Made by a program: the position numbers and the translations under genes
Assembly (NCBI RefSeq): GCF_018687715.1
Contig: NC_056757.1
Span: forward strand, 3,881,501-3,945,500
Source of the DNA: Carya illinoinensis
Lineage: Eukaryota; Streptophyta; Magnoliopsida; Fagales; Juglandaceae
DNA length: 64,000 bases
Direction: 5' to 3'
Part shown: piece by piece, positions 1-12,021 of the stretch
Layout of the letters: each line of letters opens with the position of its first letter
How positions within the stretch are numbered: the first letter of the stretch is position 1
The notes under the pieces: model-generated
What the model was told of the DNA's origin: nothing
The model's input: only the letters and a program-made list of their open reading frames with translations
Databases searched by the model: none

Positions 1-503
1 AACGTTTAGATGAAAAATGAGTTATTTCTTGCACTGTATTTGACGGGGATGTTAGTCCCCCATTGGACATGAGGAAAGGGTGAAGGTTTTCCTTGCACAA
101 TCAATGATGTTTTAAAGCCAATCTTTTTAGGCCATAAATAAGATCTGTAGTCTTTACAAGACCATGACATTGTGCTCAAGCCTTGTCATTTGTGGGTTAA
201 GTGTAGAGAGATAGAGAGAGACAGTTCTAACTGTAAACATCAAAGAGTTTTCTGCCTGTTTCAGCTATTTCTTTTAGTGTGGATAACTCGAGATATGGCA
301 ACATTTTCTAATTAGTCAGTGCATGAAAGGCTTTAGAAGGCAGTGTAATAAAGGGAGGCAATTTTTTTGTGAACAACTGGTTAAAGCAGAGTGAAGATAT
401 GGAAAGATAAAGGGAGTGGAACTGTGGAAAGCCTAACCACCATGATCATTGATATCAGTTCATGATCATTGGTTAAAGCATAACCGCTAGCCGGACTTCG
501 ATC

Positions 504-594
<91 letters not shown>

Positions 595-964
595 TCGATA
601 ACCCTCTATCTCTCACTTTGATAATCCTCTCTCTCTTAGTTCAGAATATCAATTTTTATTGCCCCTAATTTCTGGAACTTTTAGATGTTAATGGCACTTC
701 TTGGCACTTACCTTAGATGTTAGAATTGATACAAAGAGGATGGTACATTGTTATTTTTGTCTAGCCATATTGAATCTTCTATCCTGTGTAGTTGGGTTGC
801 GCCCCTATGCTTGTTTGATAAAATTGCATTACTTGTAAAAAAATAATGATTTGATCCCCCTGCATTCGGTAGCTTTATACTCATGGCATTCTTGGGCAAC
901 AACTAGTTATATCTGAAAACTGTATTGTGTTTGCCGTTGCTGAGAGGGTTTTGGTGTTGAATAG
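1..964 (+). other. Intron sequence upstream of the bHLH exon
   Basis: No open reading frame with recognisable similarity is seen. The stretch is T-rich and ends in a usable AG acceptor at 963-964, so it is best read as intron of the bHLH gene. It holds the CT microsatellite listed separately. Confidence 0.5.
511..591. repeat. (CT)n microsatellite, about 40 units
   Basis: Uninterrupted CT dinucleotides, followed by shorter CTCTCT runs to about 640. The Arg-Glu ORF on the opposite strand is an artefact of this repeat. Confidence 0.97.
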
Positions 965-1443
965 GATTCTGAATTCACTGACCCAAGCGCTGCAATCTTC
1001 TGGAGTTGATTTGTCACAAGCCTGCATCTCAGTGCAGATTAATGCTGGTAAACCTGCAAATAGCAGACTGAATGGTGTAGCATCTAATTCAAAGGTTTGT
1101 TTTTAATTGGAAGCCCTTTCTTACTACCCCTGATGCTACTGTTGCTATGAAAATGATTCCCAAATGAATATTATGGGGATATTTGTTGTATTGATACCCC
1201 TTTTTCATTTCTATTGTGTCATTTAGTCCACATGCTAACTTCTGGTTTTCCTCTGCTTGATGATGTGTCTGCTTATATTTATTTTTTTGATCAGTTCACA
1301 TGTTAATAAAAAAATAACTTTTGTTCCTTCAGGATGATGAGACAGAGTCTTTGAATGATCAAGTTACGGGGCATACTGTAGTTGGCAGCTGCCTTGATGA
1401 GTCTGGATTAGCTCATAAGAGGCTAAGAACGGAAGAAAGCTAG
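965..1443 (+). CDS. C-terminal end of a BIM-like bHLH transcription factor (partial, last two exons)
   Basis: Two exons read in one frame: 965-1094 (acceptor ATAG, donor AAG|GTTTGT) and 1333-1443 (acceptor CTTCAG, stop TAG at 1441-1443). The first encodes a segment containing LTQALQSSGVDLSQ and ISVQINAGK; the second encodes an acidic/polar tail ending KRLRTEES. This combination resembles the C-terminus of plant BIM proteins (BES1-interacting Myc-like bHLH factors of brassinosteroid signalling). The bHLH domain itself lies before base 1, so the assignment rests on the tail alone. The preceding intron fills at least 1-964 and carries a long CT tract. No frameshift is seen. The exon phases agree (G before ATT in the first exon, phase 0 at the second junction). 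Another bHLH subfamily with a similar tail remains possible. Confidence 0.6.
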
Positions 1444-2060
1444 TGTATTATTCTGGTCACCATTTTCTTCTCTTTCTGATTCAACTAATGCCACAGAGTG
1501 GCAGTTTTCACCTTTATTTTTTGGTTAATTAATGTAGCTTTAAGTCATAAGATTATGTTTGATATCTTTACTTAAAATATCAGTAGGCCAATTAATAATT
1601 TTTAATAATTCAGATGATATATTGATTTTGTTTCAACATTTACATACATGCAAATAATCACAAACCTTTCTGTTGAATACATCTTGCAGATAAGCTTGGA
1701 CCAACAATGGCTATTCTGAGACAGGAAATTCATCAGAAACTAAATTCAATTGTGGAGGAATGCATTGATTGCATGAAACAAACATATTATGTATTGGTGG
1801 CTCTATGTAATCCACTTTTGATATGTAATTTCATATATTATAATTTGTGTTTTGTAATGTATAAATACCAAATAATGAAATATGTAGTGATTGTATTATG
1901 TTTTCTTAGATGCATTTAGTTAAAAAGGCAATTAGTTTTATATATGAAAGAATATGCTTTGCAACATTTTTTCTTAAAAAATTTATAATAGAATATAGGC
2001 TCTTAGATTTAAAAGAAAAATGCTTCTTGAAAGAAACTAAATAATATAGATTTTTGTTAA
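1444..2060. other. 3' flank of the bHLH gene
   Basis: Likely 3' UTR and downstream spacer. After a TTGCAG at about 1684-1690 there is a short open stretch beginning MAILRQEIHQKLNSIVEEC (about 1707-1790). It could be an alternative exon, but no family is recognised. The rest is AT-rich and ends in a poly(A) run at about 2059-2076. Confidence 0.4.
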
Positions 2061-2076
2061 AAAAAAAAAAAAAAAA

Positions 2077-2330
2077 GCAACCCAACCCGGGTACAGTCCG
2101 GAACCCGGATTCCGGGTTTTAAAAAATTTGGATTCACCCGGGTTCCGGCCCAAGTTGTAACCCGCCTCTATTAGGCCAAAAATCGGACCGGGTTTAGAAT
2201 CCATATTCCGGGCCGGGTATATCCGGATACCCGGTCCGAAACCCTGATGAACAACCCTACGGATCTGGATATCCGGCCATAACCGGATCCAGATTTCAAA
2301 AACCAGGCGGATAATTGGATTGTAACCAGA
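2077..2330. repeat. CCGG/CCCGG-rich repeat, probable hAT-type element end
   Basis: A GC-rich island in AT-rich DNA, dense in CCCGG, GGATATCCGG and GGGTATAT motifs. On the minus strand, reading from 2259, it starts TAGGGTTGTTCATCAGGG. That is the style of terminal sequence seen in plant hAT non-autonomous elements. I found no matching opposite terminus or clean TSD, so the boundaries are uncertain. Confidence 0.45.
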
Positions 2331-4260
2331 TATTTGAATTTTTTTTTTTTTACTTAAATCGCGGATATTCGGGTTATACCCGGATTGAATCTAGGTTTTG
2401 TAAAAAAAAAAAATCTAAAAAAATCTTTATAACTTTAAAAAGAAATTATAGCACTTTTTTAAAAATAAAAAATAAAAATTTGATCTCATATTTAAATTGC
2501 CCAGATTTTTTTAAAAAAATAATTAAAACACTTTAAAAGAATTTTATAAAGAAATAAATTGAAGAACAAAATAAATAAAAATACAAACTAGATAATATTG
2601 TTATTATATCACAATGTAAAACATAAATTTACAAAGAATAAAATAAATAATAATACATCACAACTAATTAAACTAATATAATGTCAGTACTCTTCACATC
2701 TTGAATCTTGAATTGCAGAAAAAATTTGATTTCTTTCACCTTGATTTGATGATGACCATTTTGAAAAATTTTCTGATGGATTAAGTCTCCATAAGCTGCC
2801 AACAGAATCAATTACAAAGGGTTGACTAGAGTCTAACAAATGGTTCAAGACAATAATACGGATGAATTTTTAAACTGCCCAAATCAATCAATTAAGAAAT
2901 TAAAATTGATAAGATTATACATGCTAACATGTCCATAAAATGAGTAAATGTAAGTTGATGAGCTGAGCTGCAGATAGTCTCACAATTTGTGAATGTGAAT
3001 GGCCTATAATCAATAAATTAAGAAGCAAATCATATAGATATATGGATATTTCAGAAAAGATTTATAATTTTATCCATATTTAATATCTACTCTATGAAGG
3101 TAAATTGTTATTTAAGGCTAAAGTATTCTTTTAAAAATAAATCTAAACTCTTCCAACAACAATGAATAGAAACTAAATAAACATAAATTTTAAAAAATAA
3201 AGCATATTAAGTTATATTAAAAAAAAAAAAAAAGCAGATTAACTTGTAAACAGAAATCTACTACTGGTTGAGGATCCCTTATTGGGCAGCAAAGTGTAAG
3301 AAAAGCATGCAATTACATACCATTAATGGTTAAAAAAGAATCATGAAATGTTAAACCAATGAAATGTTGTTTTGATCTAATATCAAAATAAATAAGGCAC
3401 TCAGAAAAGCTTCTTTCAAGAGTTACTTTATCTCTCCCCACAACTAAAGTACTTCATCACTCTTGGGTCCTTTCTGAAAAGAAACAATATGATACAAAAA
3501 ACAAATGTTATTTAAGAATGATAAGAAATCACTCAAATAATTTAAGATATTATCCAACATGCAATTATTCCACAAATGGGTTTCAATGTCTAGATATCAA
3601 AAACATTCCAAACAAACTTATTTCTTACCTCAGTTTATTTCTTTGAATTCTTTCAACCTTTTATTCTTTACCAAGTTGAGATCTTTAGATTGTGGCCTTC
3701 TATTACCACCACCAACTTCATACTCTATTACATAGCAACTACTATTAATAGAATCTTGAGGGTTATTATTACAAAAATATCAATTCGAATAAATTATTAC
3801 AGAAATAAAGGGAACCTTATTATAGAAACCTATCTCTAACCTCACCAGTAGTTTGACAAACAAAGATACAACTATAGAGACATAAATATGTGATCATGCA
3901 AGATGTAAGGGTTATTTGAAAGCTTAAGCAATAATGTAGGACCAAATTCTAAGGTTTAAGCTTTTAATAATTCAGTTCAAGGAACCACGCCAAATAAAAC
4001 TCAAATCAAAACTTAAAAGAGAATTTAGATTTTAGTGTAGGAGAGTATTTTGAATTTGAATAATTCAAATGTATTCCAAATTTTACCTTAATAAATAAAA
4101 TATTGTGTTATCCACATCGACTTATATATTTCAAATTGGGATGGTGAAGTTGTTGTTTACCAGTTGGAACCATAAGAAGCACAAGGTTGATTATTGAGAG
4201 GCTAACAATTATAGACCACGAGATGTAGGGTCCATTAATGGATTTATATATGTTAACAGT
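2331..4260. other. AT-rich intergenic stretch with no supported gene
   Basis: Poly(A)/poly(T) runs and simple AT-rich sequence. ORFs are short and show no conserved motif. Nothing else is supported here. Confidence 0.6.
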
Positions 4261-4460
4261 AAGACTGTTCACCCGGGTATAAATCTGGGTATCCAACTAT
4301 ATCCAGACCCAAACTCAGGCTTGTAATATAGCTCAATTACTTTACAAGTTAACTTGGGTCATAATTGGGATATCTAAATTATACCTGGGTTGGGTATAAC
4401 TTAATTTTTTAAAAAGTGAATACTGGTCGTGGGTATTGGGTTTTAAAACCCTGTCTATTC
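4261..4460. repeat. CCCGGGT/GGGTAT-rich repeat fragment
   Basis: Contains CACCCGGGTATAAATC, CTGGGTATCC and GGGTATTGGGTTTTAAAACCC. It is compositionally like the island at 2077-2330 and probably a relic of the same kind of element. No TSD was found. Confidence 0.35.
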
Positions 4461-4634
4461 ATTGATAGAAAGTGAACAATCAATCAAGGGCTATCCAAAG
4501 AAGGAATGGTTGAGGAGGGTGATGGTCTCTTTTTGCCTGCCTACATTGAGATCTTTGTGTAACAGTTTGATCAACAGAACTACATGTGGGGTTAGAGTGA
4601 AAGCAGGTATTGGAGGTGGAAGGGATATTTTCAT

Positions 4635-5332
4635 TAGGGGTGCTACCCGCACCGTAGGTAGCCCCCTCCCCGCACCCCGCCCCGCATGGTGCGGGGGTGG
4701 GGTTTTCCCATCCGTCCCCCGCCCCAGCATCCCGGGGGTGAGGTACCCTGCCCCGCTAGGTGGGGTGCGGAGCGAATACCTGCCCCGCCCCGCCTCATTT
4801 TTCTTTTAAAAAATTACTATTTTTTTTTTTTATATTTAAAAATTATTTCTAGATCCAAAAGTGGTTAAAAATATATTTTTAGATCCAAATTGTAAATTTA
4901 AATTTTGTAAATATGACTATAATTTAAAAATTATGTAATTTTTAAATTTGCTAGTGCATATTTTTTGTAAGTTGTAGTGTAGTAGTTTTAAACAATATAA
5001 TTTTTAAATTTGTTAATGCATACTTTGTAAACAAATCTAACAAATTGTAATATATATATATTTATATATACACAATTTGTAAAATATAAAAATATATTTA
5101 TATATATAAACATATATTTATGCTTTTAAATATATATAAATATTTATGCTTTTATATATATATATATATATAAATATTTATATTTTTATATATAATATAT
5201 ATATGTAGAGGGAGGGGCGGGGGAAATGCGGAGCGGGGTTGGGCCCTCCCCGCTCCCACTAGGAGGACTAGATGCGGGGCGGGGCGAACGCGGGCAAGGT
5301 AGCGGGGTGCGGAGCCCCGCTGCCCGCCCCTA
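4635..5332. mobile_element. Non-autonomous hAT-type element (MITE) with 8-bp TSD
   Basis: The termini are TAGGGGTGCTACCCGC on the left and, reverse-complemented from the right, TAGGGGCGGGCAGCGG. Both ends are GC-rich, the centre is AT-rich, and there is no transposase ORF. A perfect 8-bp direct repeat ATTTTCAT flanks it at 4627-4634 and 5333-5340, as expected for hAT insertion. The 698-bp element interrupts a short open stretch starting at 4462 that I cannot identify. Confidence 0.85.
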
Positions 5333-5340
5333 ATTTTCAT

Positions 5341-5636
5341 TCCCCCCCTAAACCAAGCTTGGACTAGCTCTAAGAGGTCCAACAGTTAGAATGTCACCAG
5401 CCCACCAAGCGATAAAGGAGAAAGATGGCCCATAGCCTACTCAAGTAAACGGATCAACGTGGGAATATTGGACAATGTTCACTCTAACACAACCATGTTC
5501 AGATGATCTGCATGGAAGCCATGCCGCATTAAATAGACAGATACAAAGTGCAGGCAAGAAATCCCAGTGGGAGGCTCTATTCCTAACAAAGTGCCCAGAT
5601 AGTGGTCGCACTTACCCACTTGTCGCAGGGGATATA
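5341..5636. other. Repeat-derived DNA flanking the solo LTR
   Basis: No recognisable gene. It forms the left flank of the LTR insertion at 5637-9033. The right flank (9034 on) is probably the same older repeat, since the insertion separates them. Confidence 0.4.
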
Positions 5637-6295
5637 TGTGACACCCCCAAATTCCGTTTGGAATCAAACGGACATTTGAAGCGTCGAGACATGCAACACA
5701 AGGTTACCTGCCCCCATTCATGACATATAAGATGCAATGTTCCTAACATGCATCTAACATTATGCAATATTCGCAGCGGATAATTTTTTTCTTTAGCAAT
5801 ACTATGCACCAAATTGAAAATATCTCAAATGGTTAAAACATACTTCATACATAAAGACCCATTGAGTAGATCACAACACTAGTCCAAAATGGTTATGATC
5901 CAAAAAGTACTAAAGATGCAACTCCATTGTACAAGTAATAATTTACGTTAACTACTATATTAACATTGACGTCGCACCATCGCTTAGTCAACTGTGTCTA
6001 GTTGATCAGCTCTTGATTCTCCTTCAGGTCCTGTAACAAGATCTACCATTCGGGGGGAATGGTAGTTGGAACTACTAAAGTGAGATTTGATTACAAATCT
6101 CAGTAAGTTAGCAAAAAACTTTTACACAAGCTAATGATGCATGCATGACAGTAAAAGCATAAATGCATAATCAAATCATAAGTAATTAAAGTATAACTTG
6201 GCGTACAACATAGCATAATTGACATAACTTAAATTGAAACATGAACTGAACTTGACTTGACATGAACTTGACCTGAAACTTGACATAACATGAAA

Positions 6296-6560
6296 AATAC
6301 ATACTCCACAGTTGTTGTGGCCCCATGTATTCTACGTGTAAATACATACTCCACAGTTGTTGTGGCCCCATGTATTCTACACAAACTTGACTTAACATGA
6401 AAAATACATACTCCACAGTTGTTGTGACCCCATGTATTCTACGTGTAAATACATACTCCACAGTTGTTGTAGTCTCATGTATTCTACGGAAACTTATTCT
6501 TTAACTACTTAAATACATACTCCACAGTTGTTGTTGCCCCATGTATTCTACGTGTCACAA
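6296..6560. repeat. Minisatellite inside the solo LTR
   Basis: About five units built around AATACATACTCCACAGTTG followed by a GTGGCCCCATGTATTCTAC-type half. Unit length is roughly 45-65 bp with variable spacers. It is the same array as at 48175-48625 in the other LTR, on the opposite strand and with fewer copies. Confidence 0.9.
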
Positions 6561-8339
6561 TTGCTGTGTCTCACGTAGTGTATGCGTCACAATTGCTGTG
6601 ATCCCATACATAAGTAATCAAGATGAAACGTGACTGGAATATGAAATGACTGAAGCCCTGACGTAACATAACGTGACTTGAATATAACTTGAAATACATG
6701 ACTAACTTGAGATAGAAATATTTCGTAACATTGCATAACATATAATAGACAACATATTTAACATGACATACTTGCAACATTGAATATTACATGACTTGAC
6801 ATATATGTAATAGATGGCATACTTAGTATGACGTACTTGTAAGGTACAGTAATACATGACAGAATATACTATGTAACAGATAAAAATTGATGACAGAATA
6901 AATTCTGTATAATATACAATTACGTGATAACTTGGCATGGCATGACATGTATGATAACACACATACATACACTGTAGTTCCTTTACTTAGCACACATACA
7001 CAGTAGACTGCTAGTAAGTTAAAAACTAACTTACCTCGATCTCCGCGTTTCTTATAAAACTTCAAGTGCGACCACGAGGAACTGTAATTAGTGATTCTAA
7101 AAGTTAGAACTAAATCATTAAATATTTGAAATATGGAAAATACTAACTTAAAGAGTAAAATTTTCATTTTACTCTCTACATGTGGGAAAATGACCGTTTT
7201 ACCCATAACTTAAGGATTTTGCATACTAACTCTAAAAGTTTCCAAAATTTACATTCCTCATGTAAATTTTGTCCTAAACTTAAATATCAACTCAGAAAAA
7301 TTTAAAACAAAATACAACTATGAAGAACACACTATGGCCGAAACATCCATAGGCTATTTCCCTTGATTTTTGTTGCAATTCCTACCAACTTCAAAACTCA
7401 TGCTTAAACCAAAATTTTGCAACAAACATCTTCCAATCCTAAGTTCAAAACCATACTTAAAACATCCATTTAGAAAAAACTAATAATTAACACCAAAATT
7501 TTTTGTAAAAAGATCCAAGCACTTGAATCACAAGTTTTGACCTTAAATCAAAACATCTCCAAGAATTTCAAAAATCAAATCTTACTTCTAACATATTCAT
7601 AATATCATCCTAACATCAACCATGCTTTAAATCATCAACTAAAGTCACCAAAATCACAAAATAACATTTGGAGTTTTTGGTTTTACACTTAGTCCAAAAA
7701 CAGAAACTTTTTCCTCAACTAGTTTTGATAAATCTCTTGATCTATGACTTATAAATATATGATCTTCAAACCAAACCATCACATGGTTTAAAAATATGTC
7801 CTAAAATATATATAAGCTTCTAATTCAAGATCACATGGTTAGAAATTAATCAAAACATAAATTTAGCCAAGAATATCCACACTTTGGCTTATCTGAATAT
7901 CTCTTTGCATAAAATTTCATATCTTTGAAACTAACATAAAATATCTTCAAAATAATAATATAACATGTATATAAGATGCTTAAGATCCTCCAATAAAATT
8001 ATCAAAGTCATTGGAATAGGTTTAGACCACCAAAGAGTTAAACTTTCTCAAAACAGAAACTGTTTTTCCTCTTCCAGTTTCTAAATTTCTAAATTTAAGA
8101 AAATATTTCATCAAAACCTTTAATCATGCAAAAATCCTCAACAAATAATCATATACACATGTTAACAATACTCCATAAAAATTTCGGACCAATATCTATC
8201 CATTAGCTTGGTCAAAAACTCCAAACTATAACATATTCTCCAATTTATCTCTCATAATGACCTTTCTATAGTTTATACAATATTTGACTGATCAAATGAT
8301 TTTCAAATGGGACAAATAAGATATCCACGTAAACTAAAC

Positions 8340-8750
8340 TAAAAAATGAACAACTTATATAAAGGAGACTTTATGATAAAATATTTACAAAAGCTTCGAA
8401 TTGGGTGTGCAAAAGACCTCCTAAAAGCTGTCCGAGAGAGAGTGTTTGATATTCTTTCAATGGAAAGTGTAAATGAAGATAATTTCGTGGGGAGAGGTGG
8501 CTGGAGATACTTATGGATGAGATATGGAAGAGATGAGGCTGTAGTTGAGAGTTGAGTGTAGTTTTCTCCTACCCAAAATATCTATAAAAGATTATCTCAT
8601 AATATTCTATCCAACAGTATCTACAAAAAATCAACTTAAGATATTTTTATCTAATAATATCTATAAAAATCAACTCAAAATATTTTTACCCAATAATATT
8701 CATGAAAATTACCTCAAGATATTTCTTTTTATCCAATAATATCTACAGTT
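8340..8750. repeat. Subfamily-specific segment of the solo LTR with short tandem repeats
   Basis: 8346-8555 is a 69-codon open frame (+) without recognised motifs. It is followed at about 8570-8750 by three to four imperfect units of about 44 bp containing AATATCTATAAAAATCAACT and ATATTTTTACCCAATAAT. Neither part is seen in the LTR at 45164-49415. It may be an insertion or a different U3. Confidence 0.6.
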
Positions 8751-9033
8751 TTGAACAGACGTTTTGTCAAAAAATATGAAAAAAATGTTATTGCGCCATA
8801 AGACTTTAAATAACCCTCCGAGTCTAATGGCACAAACCATAATACATTTTAACACTTCTAACTATCTCCAATAATCAAAAACACACTTCTGATACCATAG
8901 TAAATAATAACACTAACTATGTAGTTAGACAAAAACCTATACAATTAATGGATTCATGAAAACTTATGGGGTTTTCACGAGGTTCCTAAAATTAATAGAA
9001 ATTTCACAATTGAATTTCTAGCGGGCTGTTACA

Positions 9034-9540
9034 ACATAACCCGAGAAAGCCACGTCATATTAAATATGATGGCATGATATCCAGTATAGTAGATAGACAC
9101 CCCTGACACAAGAAACGGGGCCCCACCTCAATATGGAGTATAAAAGACTAACCCTAGGTTAGAAACACTCTCTCACAAACTCTTACATACAAGTTCACTC
9201 TAAACGCCTTGAGAACTTGATTTAGACATCCGAGGTGTTTTGCCACCCACCGAAACTTCATGTTTCTTGTGCTACAAGTTCATTGAGACTCTTGACTAGT
9301 GTGCGAAACATATCAGTAACAAGAGGGATACCCATACTTGACCTTAAATAATATATATGAATAGATAAAAGGATATGCGATTCAGATCCACCCCGAGTTT
9401 TGGGAGGAGTGGAAGCTGTCCCAATGAGGGGTGGATCCATAACCATCCTGTGGGAGATGGAGCTCTTCCGATAGAAGCAATTGATATCTACCTCCCTCGT
9501 GAAGGAGTAACGATAGAGTTGCAACATTTTTAATACTTAG
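9034..9540 (+). mobile_element. Possible LTR/promoter relic of an older retroelement
   Basis: Contains a TATA-like GAGTATAAAAGAC at about 9138-9150, followed by a CT/CA-rich leader-like tract (CACTCTCTCACAAACTCTTA), as in plant LTR promoters. The region downstream is open for short stretches only. Its family was not identified. The solo LTR at 5637-9033 appears to be inserted in it. Confidence 0.35.
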
Positions 9541-9676
9541 AGAACAATTATATAAAAGTGAAGGACTCAAATTATGAGAATTTCAATCTTGTTAACGGGA
9601 TGGCATGGTATGTTTAACATTAATCAAATATCAAATACAAGGATCAAATGAATGTTTAATCCTTTGAAGGCAATGG

Positions 9677-9797
9677 GGGGATTTACACGGGAATAGAAAA
9701 CGGAGGAAAAATGGCGGGCATATTTATGGCTCGGCGTATGAATTTTAGTACATAAATTTGCCCTCCATTTTCTATTCCAATGTAAATTTGCCCATGT
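9677..9797. repeat. Small imperfect inverted repeat (MITE-like)
   Basis: The left arm GATTTACACGGGAATAGAAA pairs with the right arm around TTTCTATTCCAATGTAAAT, about 35 bp per arm, with roughly 50 bp between them. No TSD was established. Confidence 0.5.
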
Positions 9798-10416
9798 ATA
9801 TATGACGTCTCATATTCTACACATTGACAAAATATCAATGAAAGATACTGATAATATCTTTAAAAAAAAAAGAAAAGTATTGAAATATTTTAAGATGATG
9901 AAAAATATTATATTTTAAACCAAATTACTTCATTTAATGAATTTGTCAAATATTATAAGATCCAATTTAATTACAACTCCTTTAAAAAAAAAAAAATTTA
10001 CTCACTACCTTTTACTTAAAAGGGCGTCAAATCGTATTTTCGAATCATGTCAATCATGAACATTTGATTATTTAGGTCAATCTGAACTTAACTCGTTCAG
10101 TTAAACATGTCAAATTTTTAAATTCTAACCCAACTTATTTAAATAATAGATCGTGTCGTGTCACTTAGTTTGACCCGTTTAATAATTAGTTAGAAATATA
10201 TTAACACAACATGACTCATTTAAATTCGGTTGTTTCATGTAAATGAGTTGAATTGAAACACATAACTCATTTGACTTTATTAACATAATTTAACACAAAA
10301 ATTACAATTTATATTTATTAATAACTACGATATCTTAAAAATATATATCAATATTTTTTAAATTTTAGCATATAATAAAATTAATATTATAAACCATACA
10401 ATAACAAATGTAAGCG
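9798..10416. other. AT-rich spacer with a possible older element around 10020-10260
   Basis: No gene seen. The motifs GTCAAATCGT, TCGTGTCGTGTCACTTAG and TGACCCGTTTAATAA at 10025-10190 recall hAT-type subterminal sequence. Similar ACTCGTTTA/GTATTAACGA motifs lie at 11180-11260, so an older element may surround the MITE at 10417-11040. Confidence 0.3.
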
Positions 10417-11040
10417 CAGTGGCGGAGCCAGGAATTTATTTGAGGAGGGGCCAAATAAAATTAGAACAATATATATAAAATATTTTTTATTCTATTTTTA
10501 TATACTTTTTTTACGATGTATAATAATCTGATAGGAAGATTATAATAAAAATAAAATACGTTTAATACAACTTATGTATTAAAAAAATATTTGATATGTC
10601 AAGAACAATATATTATTGAAATAATAGAAAGACATTCATACAAATATATTAAACAAAAAAAATAAAGTGTCTAAAATTATAATTTGCGTTCTTTTAAACA
10701 AATAAAATCATCAAGTATTAAATTCAAATCAAAATTCTTAACTATTTCTTTTCAATATAGACAATGGAAATATGTTAGAAATACTAGTAATTATAGTTAG
10801 AATTTTTTTTTATTTATAATAAAAATTATATATTTTATTTTATATGAGATGTGTTTTATTTATTTTATTTTTATATCAGATTAAATTTTATAAATGGGCC
10901 AAAATAATTTTTAGAGGAGGGGCCAATACATAATAAATTAATATTATTTTATTAAATTAAAAAAATTAACATATATATATATTTTTCAAATTTGGAGGGG
11001 GGCCATAGCCCCCTCCTGCCCCAACGTGGCTCCGCCACTG
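10417..11040. mobile_element. hAT-type MITE with 8-bp TSD
   Basis: The terminal inverted repeats are CAGTGGCGGAGCCAGG on the left and CGTGGCTCCGCCACTG on the right. The flanking 8-bp repeats are TGTAAGCG (10409-10416) and TGTAAGCA (11041-11048), one mismatch. The 624-bp interior is AT-rich without a transposase frame, with GGAGGGGCCA-type subterminal repeats. Confidence 0.85.
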
Positions 11041-12021
11041 TGTAAGCATAGATCTAAAATTATAATTTCAACAATAAAAATATAAGCATACTGAGAAATA
11101 TCAATATTACAACTTAATAATAATAAAATTTTAATTTTGAAATAAATTCAAAACTGATCAAAACGGATTAATTTCTTATTAAGCAGGTTGATCTGTTATT
11201 GACTCGTTTATAAATCATGTATTAACGAATCAACTCATTTTAAATTAAATCCGTTAACATCAAATCTAAATTTACTAATTTTGTAATATATTTATATTAA
11301 ATTAACAGATCATATTACGTATTATTATCCTTACCTCTCTTTTGAACTCTATATTAGGCCTGCAACCCGTGAAGCAAAGCCGATTTCTCTGCATGTCGGA
11401 TCCGACCCGGTTACCCAAAGCGCGCCAACCCGACCCGTACCGTCCGTACATGCCGGGTTGTACGGACGGATAGGTTTTTTTTTTTTTTTTTCCCTGGTTC
11501 TGTTTTAACGAAATTCTGCAATTGTGCACCTGCTTTGGTTTGTTTTCCATACAAATAAATATAATTTCATTACTATGGAGTGAGCAAAACACTAGTACAA
11601 AACTATCAAGAGAAAAACTGCAAAATAAAAATCTTTTTCTATACAATTGCTGTTAAAACCATTAAAACCATTTCCATAATTTGTTGAGAAGGCAGGAACA
11701 AAATTTCTTTGCATCACATATAATTCAAAAACCTCCACTCATCCTTGGGTTTCCAAAGCTACTACTTACATTCTATTTTAATCCACCATTTTGCAAGTGA
11801 ATCTACAAATCCAATATCAAAGGTTTAGAAACTAATATTAGGGAAAATCAAATCAGAATTTTTAATTCATGCAAATCATATAAATGAGTGAAAATGAAAA
11901 TCATACCATTCATGCATACTATAAGCCTTGAGTTACTCCTCAATCTCATCATCATAAGCAAAGCTTGATTTTGGACCAAATTCTAAAAAAACACATGATG
12001 ATTATTAAAATGATTATTTTG
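11041..12021. other. Spacer with no supported gene
   Basis: AT-rich DNA. A GC-rich patch at 11385-11475 (GGATCCGACCCGG, CCGTCCGTACATGCCGGG, GTACGGACGGATAGG) is probably a further transposon relic. No coding region is supported. Confidence 0.5.

Larger units (their letters stand above)
5637..9033 (-). mobile_element. Solo LTR of a large Ty3/gypsy-like family (minus strand)
   Basis: Read on the minus strand it starts TGTAACAGCCCGCTAG at 9033 and ends ...GGGGGTGTCACA at 5637. The same termini bound the LTR at 45164-49415. Most of its length (about 5640-8250) aligns by eye with the reverse complement of that LTR, including the minisatellite. Candidate TSDs are ATATA (5632-5636) and ACATA (9034-9038), one mismatch. 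It is shorter (3.4 against 4.25 kb) because its U3 part differs. No internal domain accompanies it, so recombination between LTRs is the likely origin. Confidence 0.8.

Noticed and set aside
381..593. Arg-Glu repeat ORF
   Set aside because: Translation of the (CT)n microsatellite; same for the Leu-Ser and Arg-Glu frames at 33883-34235.
4462..4809. 115-codon ORF at 4462 and overlapping frames
   Set aside because: The second half is hAT element sequence. The first half has no recognisable family and is broken by the insertion.
6186..7206. Several minus-strand ORFs
   Set aside because: Inside the solo LTR and its minisatellite; AT-rich frames without conserved residues.
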